DNA from: Brachybacterium avium
GTDB taxonomy: Bacteria > Actinomycetota > Actinomycetes > Actinomycetales > Dermabacteraceae
NCBI RefSeq assembly: GCF_002216795.1
Contig: NZ_CP022316.1
Coordinates: 310,001 to 374,000, forward strand
DNA length: 64,000 nucleotides
Direction of reading: 5' to 3'
The notes below the pieces were generated by a model that searched no databases, was not told where the DNA came from, and saw only the letters and a program-made list of their open reading frames with translations. Below, in pieces: positions 46,798-54,944 of this stretch. Made by a program: the position numbers and the translations under genes. The first letter of the stretch is position 1; the number at the start of each line of letters is the position of its first letter.

Positions 46798-47193
46798 GAC
46801 GCCCCCTTCGTGACCTCGATGTCGATCCACCGCTCCGTCCGCTCCACGGACCGTTCGCGATATCTACGTGATTCACTTTAGAACACACGATCGGCTAACG
46901 CCAGGGGATGCGAGCATTCTCGACGAAAATGTGGATAACCGAGGAGTGTGGAGGAATGTTCAGCTTTCCACAGGGAACACACATATTGTGGATACTCGCA
47001 GGTCAACTCCGCCGACGACCGGTCTCGGCAACGCCCCGCTTTACGCATTCGCTGCACGAGCGGTGGCAATTCGCCAGCTCATCGCACACACGGTGAGATA
47101 TGCACATTGTTTTGGACGATGCAAGCCGCGGCTGAGAATTGTGGACAGAGCCTGTCATTGCACGACGACCGAGCGAACGGGAGACCCGGCCTC
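46798..47193. other. AT-richer intergenic patch with DnaA-box-like sites
   Basis: About 400 bases without a supported gene, clearly richer in A and T than its surroundings. Sites resembling the DnaA box TTATCCACA: TGTGGATAA at 46930-46938 (perfect, complement strand), TGTGGATAC at 46987-46995, TGTGGACAG at 47140-47148, and CTTTCCACA at 46964-46972, plus a weaker TGTGGAGGA at 46948-46956. There is no dnaA, dnaN or rpmH gene here. Confidence 0.6.
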
Positions 47194-47772
47194 TCAGGCC
47201 GGGCCGCCGAACTGCAGCACGGTCTCGCCATAGGGCTTGGTGCCGTCGTCGGCCCACCCCTGCGGCCATTCGAGCGGGCGGGTGCGCGAGGAGCGCTCCA
47301 CGACGATCAGCGCGTCGTCGGCCAGTGCGGGGTGCAGGGTAATGAGCATCTGCTCGAGCGCCTCGGTGGGGACGTCATAGGGCGGATCGAGGAAGACGAG
47401 GTCGGCGGAGGGCACCGCAGGATCGGCGGTGTGCTGAGCAGCGAGCTGGCCGGAGACGCTCGCCGCTTTCCCCGAGCGGATCTCCGTGCGATCCGTCAGC
47501 CCGAGCTCCGCAGCGGTGCGGCGCAGCTGCCTGGCGGTCGGGCCGTGCAGCTCGACCAGCAGGGCGTGCTCGGCGCCGCGGGAGAGCGCCTCGAAGGCGA
47601 GCGCGCCGGTGCCCGCATAGAGGTCGAGCACCCGGGCGCCGGCAAGGGCGCCCCAGCCCTCGAGACGGTTGAACAGGGCCTCGCGGACCTTGTCCGAGGT
47701 GGGGCGGGTGCCCGCGCCGGGCGGCCCGGGGATAGTGCGGCCCCCGAGTTGGCCTGCGACGATGCGCGGCAT
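47194..47772 (-). CDS. rsmD: 16S rRNA (guanine966-N2)-methyltransferase RsmD
   Basis: 192-aa methyltransferase of the 30S subunit. N-terminal RIVAGQLGGRTI, GTRPTSDKVREALFN, the SAM site LDLYAGTGALAFEALSRGA and the catalytic DPPY (residues 129-132). It starts 1 bp after the recG stop. coaD, its usual neighbour, is displaced by about 3 kb here. Confidence 0.95.
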   Translation of the reverse strand: MPRIVAGQLGGRTIPGPPGAGTRPTSDKVREALFNRLEGWGALAGARVLDLYAGTGALAFEALSRGAEHALLVELHGPTARQLRRTAAELGLTDRTEIRSGKAASVSGQLAAQHTADPAVPSADLVFLDPPYDVPTEALEQMLITLHPALADDALIVVERSSRTRPLEWPQGWADDGTKPYGETVLQFGGPA

Positions 47773-47773
47773 G

Positions 47774-49994
47774 TCAGCTCCTCTCCACGTCGGGGTCGGC
47801 ATCCCGCAGGCGGTCCGCGATGGCGCCTGCGAGAGCGGGATGGTCGGCGAGCTCGGGGTCGGCGGCGATGACCGCGAAGGCATCCTCCCGCGCCTGCTCG
47901 ATGGCGCGGGCATCGCGCATCACGTCCAGGTGCTTGAGGGTGCGCTGCAGGCCCGACTGCTCCTCCCCCACCAGATCGCCGGCGCCGCGGCGGCGCAGGT
48001 CGAGCTCGGCGAGTGCGAAGCCGTCGACCGCGTCGGCGATGCGCTGGAGATGCTGGGAATGCTCCGCGCCGACCTCCGCCGTGGTGTCGAAGAAGGCGAT
48101 GCCGGCATGCTCGCCGCGGCCCACGCGGCCGCGGAGCTGGTGGAGCTGGGAGACGCCGAAGCGCTCCGCGTCCAGCACGATCATCGTCGAGGCATTGGGC
48201 ACGTCGACGCCCACCTCGATGACCGTGGTGGAGACCAGGACGTCGATCTCGCCGCGCACCATCTGCGCCATCACCTCCTGCTTCTCCTCGCCGGTCAGGC
48301 GGCCATGGAGGATGCCGAACCGGGCGCCGGCGAGCTCGGGGCGCCCGGCCAGGCGCTGCGCGGTCTGGGTGACACCGCGGGCCGGCTCGAGGGTCGGCGG
48401 CTTCTCCGTGCCGTGCTCGTCGAACTCCGGCGGGGCGGGGGCGTCGTCTGCGGCATCATCCTCGTCGATGCGGGCGCAGACCACGAACACCTGCCGACCC
48501 GCTGCGACCTCCTCCGCGGCGCGCTGCCACATGCGCTGCCGCCATGCCGGGAGCTTCTCATGGACCACGAAGCTGGTGACCCCCGCACGCAGTCCGGGGC
48601 TCTCGCGCAAGGAGAGCACATCGAGGTCGCCGACGGTGGCCAGGGCCGCGGTGCGCGGGATCGGGGTCGCGGTCATGACGATGACGTGCGGGCTCTGCCC
48701 CGCCGGCCCCTTGGTGCGCAGGCGCCGGCGGTGATCGACCCCGAAGCGGTGCTGCTCGTCGATCACCACCAGGCCCAGCGAGGCGAACTCCACGGATTCG
48801 GTGAGCAGCGCATGGGTGCCCACCACGATCCCGGCCTGTCCCGAGGTGACGTCCAGGAGCGTCTCCCGGCGACCGGCGGTGCGCTGGGACCCGGTGAGCA
48901 GGCGCACGCGGGTCGCCGCCTCGTGCCCGTCGAGCTGCCCGGCCCGTGCGAGATCGCCGAGCAGGGTGAGCAGGGTGCGATGGTGCTGCTCGGCGAGCAC
49001 CTCGGTGGGGGCGAGCAGCGCGGCCTGATGGCCGGAGTCCACGGCGCGGAGCATGGCGCGCAGCGCGACGACGGTCTTGCCGGAGCCGACGTCGCCCTGC
49101 AGCAGCACGCTGGTGGGATGGCCGTTGCCGATCCGCTCCTCGATCCGTGCGCCGACCTCGCGCTGGCCCTCGGTGAGGGTGAAGGGCAGACGCGCATCGA
49201 ACAGCCCCTGCAGCGGCCCCTCGGCGGCGAGCACGGGCGCGGGGGTGCGCTCGTCCTGCTCGCGGCGCTGGGCGAAGACCGCCTGCAGGATGAAGGCCTC
49301 CTCGAAGCGGAGGTGGCCCATGCCGCGGCGAGTGTCCTCGACCGTCAGCGGGACGTGGACCAGGCGCACAGCCTCCTCGAGGGGCGGCAGGCCGCGGCGG
49401 GAGATCACCTCCTCGGGGACGGGGCGGCTGAGGGAGCCGGCGAACTCGAGCCCCTTCTCGACGGCCGAGCGCATGGTCGGCTGCGCGATGTTCTGCCGCA
49501 GGGGATAGACCGGCCGCGGCCGCTGGGCCCACGCCCGGCCCTCGTCGGTGTCCTCGACCGGTTCGTACGCCGGATGGGTGATCTGCAGGGCCTGGCGGTA
49601 ATGGTCGTAGCCGACGGTGCCGTGCACGATGATGAGCTCGCCCACCGGGAGCCTGCTGCGGTGCCAGTCGACCAGATGCTGCTTGGTGAGGAAGAAGGTC
49701 AGCGTGATCTCCTCGATGCCGTCGGAGACGACGACCTCGAGGATGACTCCGTAGCGGCTGCGCATGGCACGGTCGCGGACGGAGACCACCGAGACCACGG
49801 CGCTGACCTCCTCGCCCTGGCTCACCTCGTGCAGGGAGCGCAGCGGGGCGGGGACCACGTAGCGCCGGGGGGCGAAGCGCATCATGGTGTCCAGGTCGCG
49901 CACGCCGAAGGAGGCCATCGCCGTGGACTCCTTGCGGATCAGCAGCTCCTTCAGCGGCATCGAGCCGCGCGCGGTCTCCTGCCTCCTGGCCATG
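47774..49994 (-). CDS. recG: ATP-dependent DNA helicase RecG
   Basis: 740-aa (by this start) branch-migration helicase for stalled forks. N-terminal wedge/OB region (YGVILEVVVSDGIEEITLTF), then Walker A LQGDVGSGKTVVAL, DEQHRFGV (DExH), TATPIPRTAALA, and the motif VI region QLRGRVGRGEHAG. The start is the ATG at 49994 with GAGGAG upstream; the longer in-frame extension to about 50317 is unlikely because it covers the rpmB promoter region and lacks family similarity. Confidence 0.95.
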
Positions 49995-50136
49995 CGGGCG
50001 TCTCCTCGTGCTCGGTGTGCGCGGTCCCGTACAGTGCGACCTGCGAGGCCCCATCGTGCCACTGCCCTGTGACGCTGTGGCGGAATCCACAGCGCCTCGG
50101 AGCGCCCCTCCCCTTCAGGGAGACCGTCATGTGGGC

Positions 50137-50142
50137 TATGAT
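50137..50142 (+). promoter_or_regulatory. -10 hexamer for rpmB
   Basis: TATGAT, a near-perfect -10. TTCAGG lies 17 nt upstream as a weak -35. It would give a leader of about 120 nt ahead of rpmB. Confidence 0.5.
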
Positions 50143-50267
50143 TCCGTGGTTGCCCTGACCGCCGGGGGCTCGCACCTCCGTGCTCACCCAGGTCACCGAC
50201 CCCGCCGTTCCGGCGCGGGGGTGGAGCGGGCACCGCGATCAGAACATCGACGTACCAGGAGACGACA

Positions 50268-50465
50268 GTGGCTGCTTCCACGTGTGACATCTGCGCCAAG
50301 AGCCCGCGCTTCGGCAAGAGCGTGTCTCACTCGCACCGCCGCACCTCGCGTCGCTGGAACCCGAACATCCAGTCGGTCCGCACTGTGATCAACGGCACCA
50401 GCAAGCGCGTGAACGCGTGCACCTCCTGCCTCAAGGCAGGCAAGGTCAGCACGCTCGGCGCCTGA
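50268..50465 (+). CDS. rpmB: 50S ribosomal protein L28, zinc-binding form
   Basis: 65-aa protein of the 50S subunit. Two Cys pairs (CDIC at residues 6-9 and CTSC near 53) mark the zinc-binding C+ form. The core [15 protein letters not shown] is canonical. GTG start with AGGAG 6 nt upstream. Divergent from recG, and followed by a hairpin terminator. Confidence 0.97.
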   Translation: MAASTCDICAKSPRFGKSVSHSHRRTSRRWNPNIQSVRTVINGTSKRVNACTSCLKAGKVSTLGA

Positions 50466-50489
50466 GCGAGACCTTTCAGGACTCATCCG

Positions 50490-50523
50490 CGAGAGCCCTC
50501 ACCCGATCGGGTGGGGGCTCTCG
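50490..50523 (+). terminator. Hairpin terminator after rpmB
   Basis: 15-bp stem with a single G-U type mismatch around a GATC loop (CGAGAGCCCTCACCC and its near-complement). No T run follows, so termination may be partial. Confidence 0.65.
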
Positions 50524-50548
50524 TGCATCTGACCACCGAGGAGAACCG

Positions 50549-51292
50549 ATGCCCGCGTCAGCACCCACCATCCTGGCCACCAGCGCCGGCTATCGCCCGC
50601 ACCCCCGCCTGCGCTTCGGATTCGGGCCGATGATGGCCTTCGCGCTCGAGCTCTCTCAGGAACGTCGTCCCCGCGCCGACGGACCGCCGCAGATCTGCCA
50701 CCTCGGCACCGCGAACGGCGACGACAGGAGCTTCCAACGCGATATGGAGGAGGCGGCACGAGAGGCGGGATACGTCCTGCACCATCTGAGCCTGTTCCCG
50801 CAGCCGAACGTCGAGGACATCGAAGGCTACCTGCGCGGTTTCGACGTGATCTGGGTCAACGGCGGTTCGGTGGTGAACCTGCTCGCGGTGTGGCGGGCTC
50901 ACGAGCTGCCGGAGATCCTCCGCCGGCTCTGGCAGGACGGCGTGGTGCTGGCCGGCATCTCCGCAGGATCGATCTGCTGGTTCGAGGGCGGGGTCACCGA
51001 CTCCTTCGGCCCCGACCTGCAGCCGGTGACGAACGGACTGGGCTTCCTGCCCGGTGCCAACGGGGTGCACATGGACTCCGAGGACCGGCGAAGGCCGCTG
51101 CTGCACGAGCTGGTGACCAAGCGGACTCTGGGCCCCGCACTGTGCACCGACGACGGCACCGGGCTGCTCTTCCGCGGCACCGAGCTCGTCGAGGCGGTCG
51201 CCGAGATCGACGGGGCCCGGGTCACGCGGATCGAGCGCGGCGCTGACGGGGTCGTGGTGGAGACCGATCTGCCGGTGCGCCGGCTGCGCTGA
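50549..51292 (+). CDS. Peptidase E-like protein (S51 family)
   Basis: 247 aa. S51 peptidases include peptidase E, which cleaves Asp-X dipeptides, and cyanophycinase. The nucleophile elbow is GISAG (Ser138) after VVLAG. IWVNGGSVVNLLAVWR is the typical preceding turn and strand. A catalytic His is not certain. GAGGAG is 5 nt before the ATG. The stop is 3 bp from the end of the convergent acetyltransferase gene. Confidence 0.85.
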   Translation: MPASAPTILATSAGYRPHPRLRFGFGPMMAFALELSQERRPRADGPPQICHLGTANGDDRSFQRDMEEAAREAGYVLHHLSLFPQPNVEDIEGYLRGFDVIWVNGGSVVNLLAVWRAHELPEILRRLWQDGVVLAGISAGSICWFEGGVTDSFGPDLQPVTNGLGFLPGANGVHMDSEDRRRPLLHELVTKRTLGPALCTDDGTGLLFRGTELVEAVAEIDGARVTRIERGADGVVVETDLPVRRLR

Positions 51293-51295
51293 GCG

Positions 51296-52240
51296 TCAGA
51301 GGACTTCGCGCAGCACCGCGGTGAGGCCGTTCGGGATCTCGACCAGCCGCACCGGGTCGACCTCGGTGCGATCCAAGGTGGCAAGCAGCGGGGCGGTGTG
51401 CGGGTCGGTGGGGTGGTTGTCCAGGTCCAGCGACCGGACTCCCATCTCGCGCAGGTCCTCGAGCATCGCGGCAAGGCAGAGGGCGACATCGGCCCGGGCC
51501 TGCGGGGCGGCTGCGTCGACGGCCTCGAGCGCGCCCTCGCGGCGAGGGCCGACGGGCATGCCCTCGTCGTCGTCCGTGCTGTAGAGGTCCGCGAGCGCCG
51601 TGATCTCACCGTCGCGGACCGCGGCCCAGGAGTGCTCCCGCACGGACTCCTCGTAGAACTCCTCGCCCACCTCGGGGCGAATCACCTCACGGGGCGCCGT
51701 GGGCGACCAGCTGGCGTGCTGCCAGGCGTAGCGGTCCGTGAGAGCGTCGACGAGCTGCTGGCGGGGCAGCACGGTCCACGGCACCGCGCGGGCTCCTCGC
51801 ACATCCGTCGCCCCTCGCACCGCGGCGCACCAGCGGGCGGTGCGAGCCGCGGCGACATCGACGCGCAGCAGCGGAACCTCAAGGTAGGTCACTGCACCTT
51901 GGGCACGCAGGAATCCGTCGCGTTCCGAACCGGGCTCGACCTTGTTGGACAGCGGATTATTGCTGTATGTGCCGAGTTCGCGAAGAAGCGCTGTGCCGTG
52001 GCCCTGGCGGCGGTGCGCGGGATCGATCTCGAGCTCCACCAGATCGCGGCCGGGATGGACGGTGTTCGGGCCGATGCAGCCGACGCCGATCACCGTCGCG
52101 CCATCGCCCGCACTCTCGAGCTCGAGCACCAGGGCGCGGAAGCCCACCCGCCAGCCGTCGGGCTTCAGCCACTCGAAGCGGTGGCCGTCACGCTCGGCGT
52201 CGACCGGCGTCGCGGGGCGGAACCTCCGCGCCGCGCTCAC
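51296..52240 (-). CDS. GNAT-family acetyltransferase, long form
   Basis: 314 aa. The N-terminal half is a GNAT domain: VIGVGCIGPNTVH, then the acetyl-CoA loop IDPAHRRQGHGTALL. The C-terminal half shows weaker GNAT-like features (WAAVRDGEITALADLYS, RSLDLDNHPTDPH) and may be a degenerate second domain. The substrate is unknown. GTG start overlaps the dehydrogenase stop (GTGA), so the two genes are co-translated. Confidence 0.8.
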   Translation of the reverse strand: MSAARRFRPATPVDAERDGHRFEWLKPDGWRVGFRALVLELESAGDGATVIGVGCIGPNTVHPGRDLVELEIDPAHRRQGHGTALLRELGTYSNNPLSNKVEPGSERDGFLRAQGAVTYLEVPLLRVDVAAARTARWCAAVRGATDVRGARAVPWTVLPRQQLVDALTDRYAWQHASWSPTAPREVIRPEVGEEFYEESVREHSWAAVRDGEITALADLYSTDDDEGMPVGPRREGALEAVDAAAPQARADVALCLAAMLEDLREMGVRSLDLDNHPTDPHTAPLLATLDRTEVDPVRLVEIPNGLTAVLREVL

Positions 52241-53313
52241 TCCGCGGCGGCGTCCGCGAAGGTCGCGGTGTCGATCACGGCGCGGAAGTGCACGTCCCCG
52301 GCGACCACGCGGTCGTAGGCGGCATCGGCCTCGTGGATGCCGATGACCTCGACCTTTGCGGCGAGGCCGTGCTCGGCGCAGAAGTCGAGCATCTCCTGGG
52401 TCTCGGCGATGCCGCCGATGTTCGAGCCGGCCAGCACCTTGGCGCCGCCGATGAGCGATCCGAAGCCGACCGGCTGCTTCTCCGGGGGCAGGCCGACCAC
52501 CGCCATCACGCCGCGGGGGGTGAGCAGGCGCAGGTAGCGGTCCACCGGGATGGAGGCGCTGATGGTGTTGAGGATCAGATCGAACTCGCCGCGGTGTTCG
52601 CGGAAGAAGTTCTCCTCGGTGGTGGACAGCACCCGCGTCGCACCGAGCGCGAGGGCGTCCTGCTCCTTCTTCAGCGAGCGGGAGAGCACGGTGACCTCGG
52701 CGCCCATCGCCGCAGCGATCTGCACGCCCATATGGCCGAGCCCGCCCAGGCCCAGGACGGCGACCCGCTTGGCGCGGCCGTCGACGGGTGTGTCGGCGCC
52801 CCAGCGGCGCAGCGGGGAGTACGTGGTGATGCCGGCGCACAGCAGCGGGGCCGCGGCATCGAAGGCGAGCTCGTCGGGGATGCGGCACACGAAGCGCTCG
52901 TTGACCACGACCTTCTCGGCGTAGCCGCCCTGGGTCACGGTGCCGTCGACATCGGTCGCGTTGTAGGTGCCGACATTGCCCTCCAGGCAGTTCTGCTCCT
53001 GATCGGCGCGGCACTCCTCGCAGGTCCCGCAGGAGTTCACCAGGCAGCCCACGCCCACCCGGTCCCCGACCTTCCAGTCGGTGACGTCCGCGCCGACGGC
53101 GGAGACGACGCCCGCGATCTCGTGGCCGACGGTGAGCGGGAAGCTGGCCTCGCCCCATTCGTTGCGGATGGTGTGGATGTCGCTGTGGCAGATCCCGGCG
53201 GCGCGGATATCGATCACGACGTCATCGGGGCGCGGGTCGCGGCGCTCGATAGTGGTGACGCGGAACGGCTGCTCGGGTCCGGTCTTCTGCAGAGCCTTGA
53301 CGGTGAACGGCAT
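52237..53313 (-). CDS. Zinc-dependent alcohol dehydrogenase (cinnamyl/AdhC-type)
   Basis: 358-aa NAD(P)-dependent dehydrogenase. Catalytic zinc ligands Cys42 (GICHSDIH) and His64-Glu65 (GHEIAGVV). Structural zinc Cys95, 98, 101 and 109 (CGTCEECRADQEQNC). Rossmann loop GLGGLGHMGVQIA. The sequence is closest in style to the YahK/AdhC NADPH-dependent aldehyde reductases that act on many aldehydes. GGAGG upstream of the ATG. Confidence 0.93.
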   Translation of the reverse strand: MPFTVKALQKTGPEQPFRVTTIERRDPRPDDVVIDIRAAGICHSDIHTIRNEWGEASFPLTVGHEIAGVVSAVGADVTDWKVGDRVGVGCLVNSCGTCEECRADQEQNCLEGNVGTYNATDVDGTVTQGGYAEKVVVNERFVCRIPDELAFDAAAPLLCAGITTYSPLRRWGADTPVDGRAKRVAVLGLGGLGHMGVQIAAAMGAEVTVLSRSLKKEQDALALGATRVLSTTEENFFREHRGEFDLILNTISASIPVDRYLRLLTPRGVMAVVGLPPEKQPVGFGSLIGGAKVLAGSNIGGIAETQEMLDFCAEHGLAAKVEVIGIHEADAAYDRVVAGDVHFRAVIDTATFADAAAE

Positions 53314-53337
53314 GGAAGAACCTCCGGAAGATCGTGG

Positions 53338-53369
53338 CGGTGCTCGGAGGAGCACCGCTCGACAGCCTA
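53338..53369 (-). promoter_or_regulatory. Possible promoter and hairpin leader of the dehydrogenase operon
   Basis: TAGGCT (53369-53364, minus strand) is a likely -10. The expected transcript begins close to a hairpin with 8-bp arms (CGGTGCTC and its complement, 53338-53345 and 53350-53357). It could also act as a weak thiL terminator; there is no T run. Confidence 0.35.
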
Positions 53370-53376
53370 TCGGGGC

Positions 53377-54393
53377 TCAGCCGAAGTGGTCGAAGCCGGC
53401 CCCCTCGATCGGTGCGCCGTCCAGCAGCACCTCGGGGCCGTGCGCCGTGGGGGCCAGGACCTGACCGACGGGTCGGAAGCCGTCCGGCACGGCGCCGGGG
53501 GCGAAGCAGGCGAGCATCGCGTGCTCCTCGCCGCCGTGGAGGACCCAGGACCAGGGATCGGCGCCGAGCTCCGCAGCGAGCCCGGTGAGCTGCTCGACGT
53601 CGGGGGCGAGCGCCGCGCGGTCCAGATCGAGGGTGACGTGCGAGGCGGCGGCGAGGCGGCGGCCGTCACGGACCAGGCCGTCGGAGAGATCCATCATGGC
53701 GCGGGCGCTGCGGCCGACGGTCCAGCCCAGGGAGAGGTCAGGGTCCGGAGCGTCGTGCCATCGCAGGAGATCCGCCGCGGAGGAGTCCTGGATGCTGCGG
53801 AGCATGATCGTCGGTCTGCCGTCCTCTCCTGCCCTGACCAGGGCCCTCTCTCCCAGCACCAGGGCGAGACCGGCGGCGGAGCGGCCCAGGCGGGGGGCAC
53901 CGATCGCGACGACGTCCCCGGGCAGGGCTCCGGAACGTCGCACGGGCTCCTGGTCCAGGGGCAGGGAGCCCATTGCGGTGACGGTGATGGTCAGCTGTCC
54001 CGCACGGCCGAGGTCGCCGCCGACGATGCTTGCGCCGTCGGCTTCGGCGCGTGCCGTGAGGCCGATCGTGAGCTCCTCGAAGACGGCGGCCGGGGTATCG
54101 GCCGGGGCGGAGATCGCGACCACCAGCGCTAGCGGCGCTGCACCCATCGCCGCCACGTCGGCGAGGTTCTGAACCGCAGCCTTGCGACCGATCCAGCGCG
54201 CGGTGGTGGCATGGCCGAGGAAGTCGTGGCCCTCGACCAGGGTGTCGGTGGTGACCACCAAACGCGGGGACGGCAGTCGCACCACGGCGGCGTCGTCGCC
54301 GGGCCCCACCTCGATCTCCGCACCGAGCTGCAGGTGCGGGAGCATGCGTGCCAGGAGCGCGGCTTCGCCGCGGGGGTGGAACTCGCCATGCAC
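53377..54393 (-). CDS. thiL: Thiamine-phosphate kinase ThiL
   Basis: 338-aa kinase making thiamine pyrophosphate. Marks: VGPGDDAAVVRL, the Asp-rich TDTLVEGHDF, DVAAMGAAPLALVVAISAP, GGDLGRAGQLT and MDLSDGL. The start is uncertain: the in-frame GTG at 54393 has no ribosome binding site, while CACACT at leaderless spacing points to the ATG at 54389, one base out of phase. One more G there would read MGEFHPRGEAALLARML, so a fifth small deletion is possible. Confidence 0.93.
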   Translation of the reverse strand: MHGEFHPRGEAALLARMLPHLQLGAEIEVGPGDDAAVVRLPSPRLVVTTDTLVEGHDFLGHATTARWIGRKAAVQNLADVAAMGAAPLALVVAISAPADTPAAVFEELTIGLTARAEADGASIVGGDLGRAGQLTITVTAMGSLPLDQEPVRRSGALPGDVVAIGAPRLGRSAAGLALVLGERALVRAGEDGRPTIMLRSIQDSSAADLLRWHDAPDPDLSLGWTVGRSARAMMDLSDGLVRDGRRLAAASHVTLDLDRAALAPDVEQLTGLAAELGADPWSWVLHGGEEHAMLACFAPGAVPDGFRPVGQVLAPTAHGPEVLLDGAPIEGAGFDHFG

Positions 54394-54418
54394 CCAGTGT
54401 GCCCGAGGCCGGGCCCGG

Positions 54419-54424
54419 TAGGCT
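54419..54424 (+). promoter_or_regulatory. -10 hexamer of leaderless DUF3515 gene
   Basis: TAGGCT ends 6 nt before the GTG at 54431, with no ribosome binding site. An example of a leaderless GTG start. Confidence 0.5.
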
Positions 54425-54430
54425 CGCCGG

Positions 54431-54922
54431 GTGCTCCGCTCTCGTCTGCTCGCCCTGCCCGCCGCCGGCCTGATGGCCCTCGCCCTCGTCTCCTGCGGGA
54501 CCGTGCAGGTGCCGCCCGGGCCGGATGCCGCGAACCCGACCTGCGCCGACATCATCCTCGGGGCCCCGCCTGAGGTGCTGGGAATGACCCGCGCGGAGAC
54601 CTCGAGCCAGGGCACCGCGGCCTGGGGCAGCGGCGCGGACACCATCGTGCTGCGCTGCGGAGTCACTCCGCCCGGTCCCACCACGGATCAGTGCACCACG
54701 CTCGCCGACGGCAGCGGAGTGGAGGTGGATTGGATCGTGCGGGAGCTCGAGGGCGACGTGTTCCTGTACACCACGTATGGCCGCGAGCCGGCGATCGACG
54801 TGTCGGTGCCGCGGTCTGCCGCCCCCGATCAGCCCTCCGGCGCGGCACTGGACCTCTCTCAGGTGATCAGCCGGACCATCGAGGCCACGGATCGCTGCAT
54901 CGGCCCCGGCGACACCCAGTAG
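54431..54922 (+). CDS. DUF3515 lipoprotein
   Basis: 163-aa lipoprotein with lipobox ALVSCG (Cys about 22), then a small globular part. It matches DUF3515 by the pattern CADIILGAPPEVLG, WGSGADTIVLRCG and a C-terminal RCIG. The function is unknown. It sits beside thiL and ddl, where this family is often found. Its stop lies in a 14-bp tandem duplication shared with the ddl stop. Confidence 0.88.
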   Translation: MLRSRLLALPAAGLMALALVSCGTVQVPPGPDAANPTCADIILGAPPEVLGMTRAETSSQGTAAWGSGADTIVLRCGVTPPGPTTDQCTTLADGSGVEVDWIVRELEGDVFLYTTYGREPAIDVSVPRSAAPDQPSGAALDLSQVISRTIEATDRCIGPGDTQ

Positions 54923-54944
54923 TGCTCAGCCAGTAGTGCTCAGC
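54916..54944. repeat. 14-bp tandem duplication at convergent stop codons
   Basis: CCAGTAGTGCTCAG is repeated exactly (54916-54929 and 54930-54943). Each copy carries a TAG on the plus strand and a TGA on the minus strand, so it straddles the ends of the DUF3515 and ddl genes. Confidence 0.9.

Noticed and set aside
46930..47148. Main replication origin
   Set aside because: Only about five box-like sites and none of the usual origin genes are present; kept only as a DnaA-box-like cluster.
47185..47203. Hairpin CCCGGCC/GGCCGGG at the end of rsmD as a terminator
   Set aside because: Only 7 bp, it includes the stop codon in its loop, and no T run follows.
46868..47233. A 121-codon open frame across the AT-richer gap
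   Set aside because: No ribosome binding site or family similarity, and it runs into the rsmD 3' end.
53377..54430. Thiamine riboswitch near thiL
   Set aside because: The gap upstream of thiL is only about 40 bp, and no TPP-type conserved sequence is visible.
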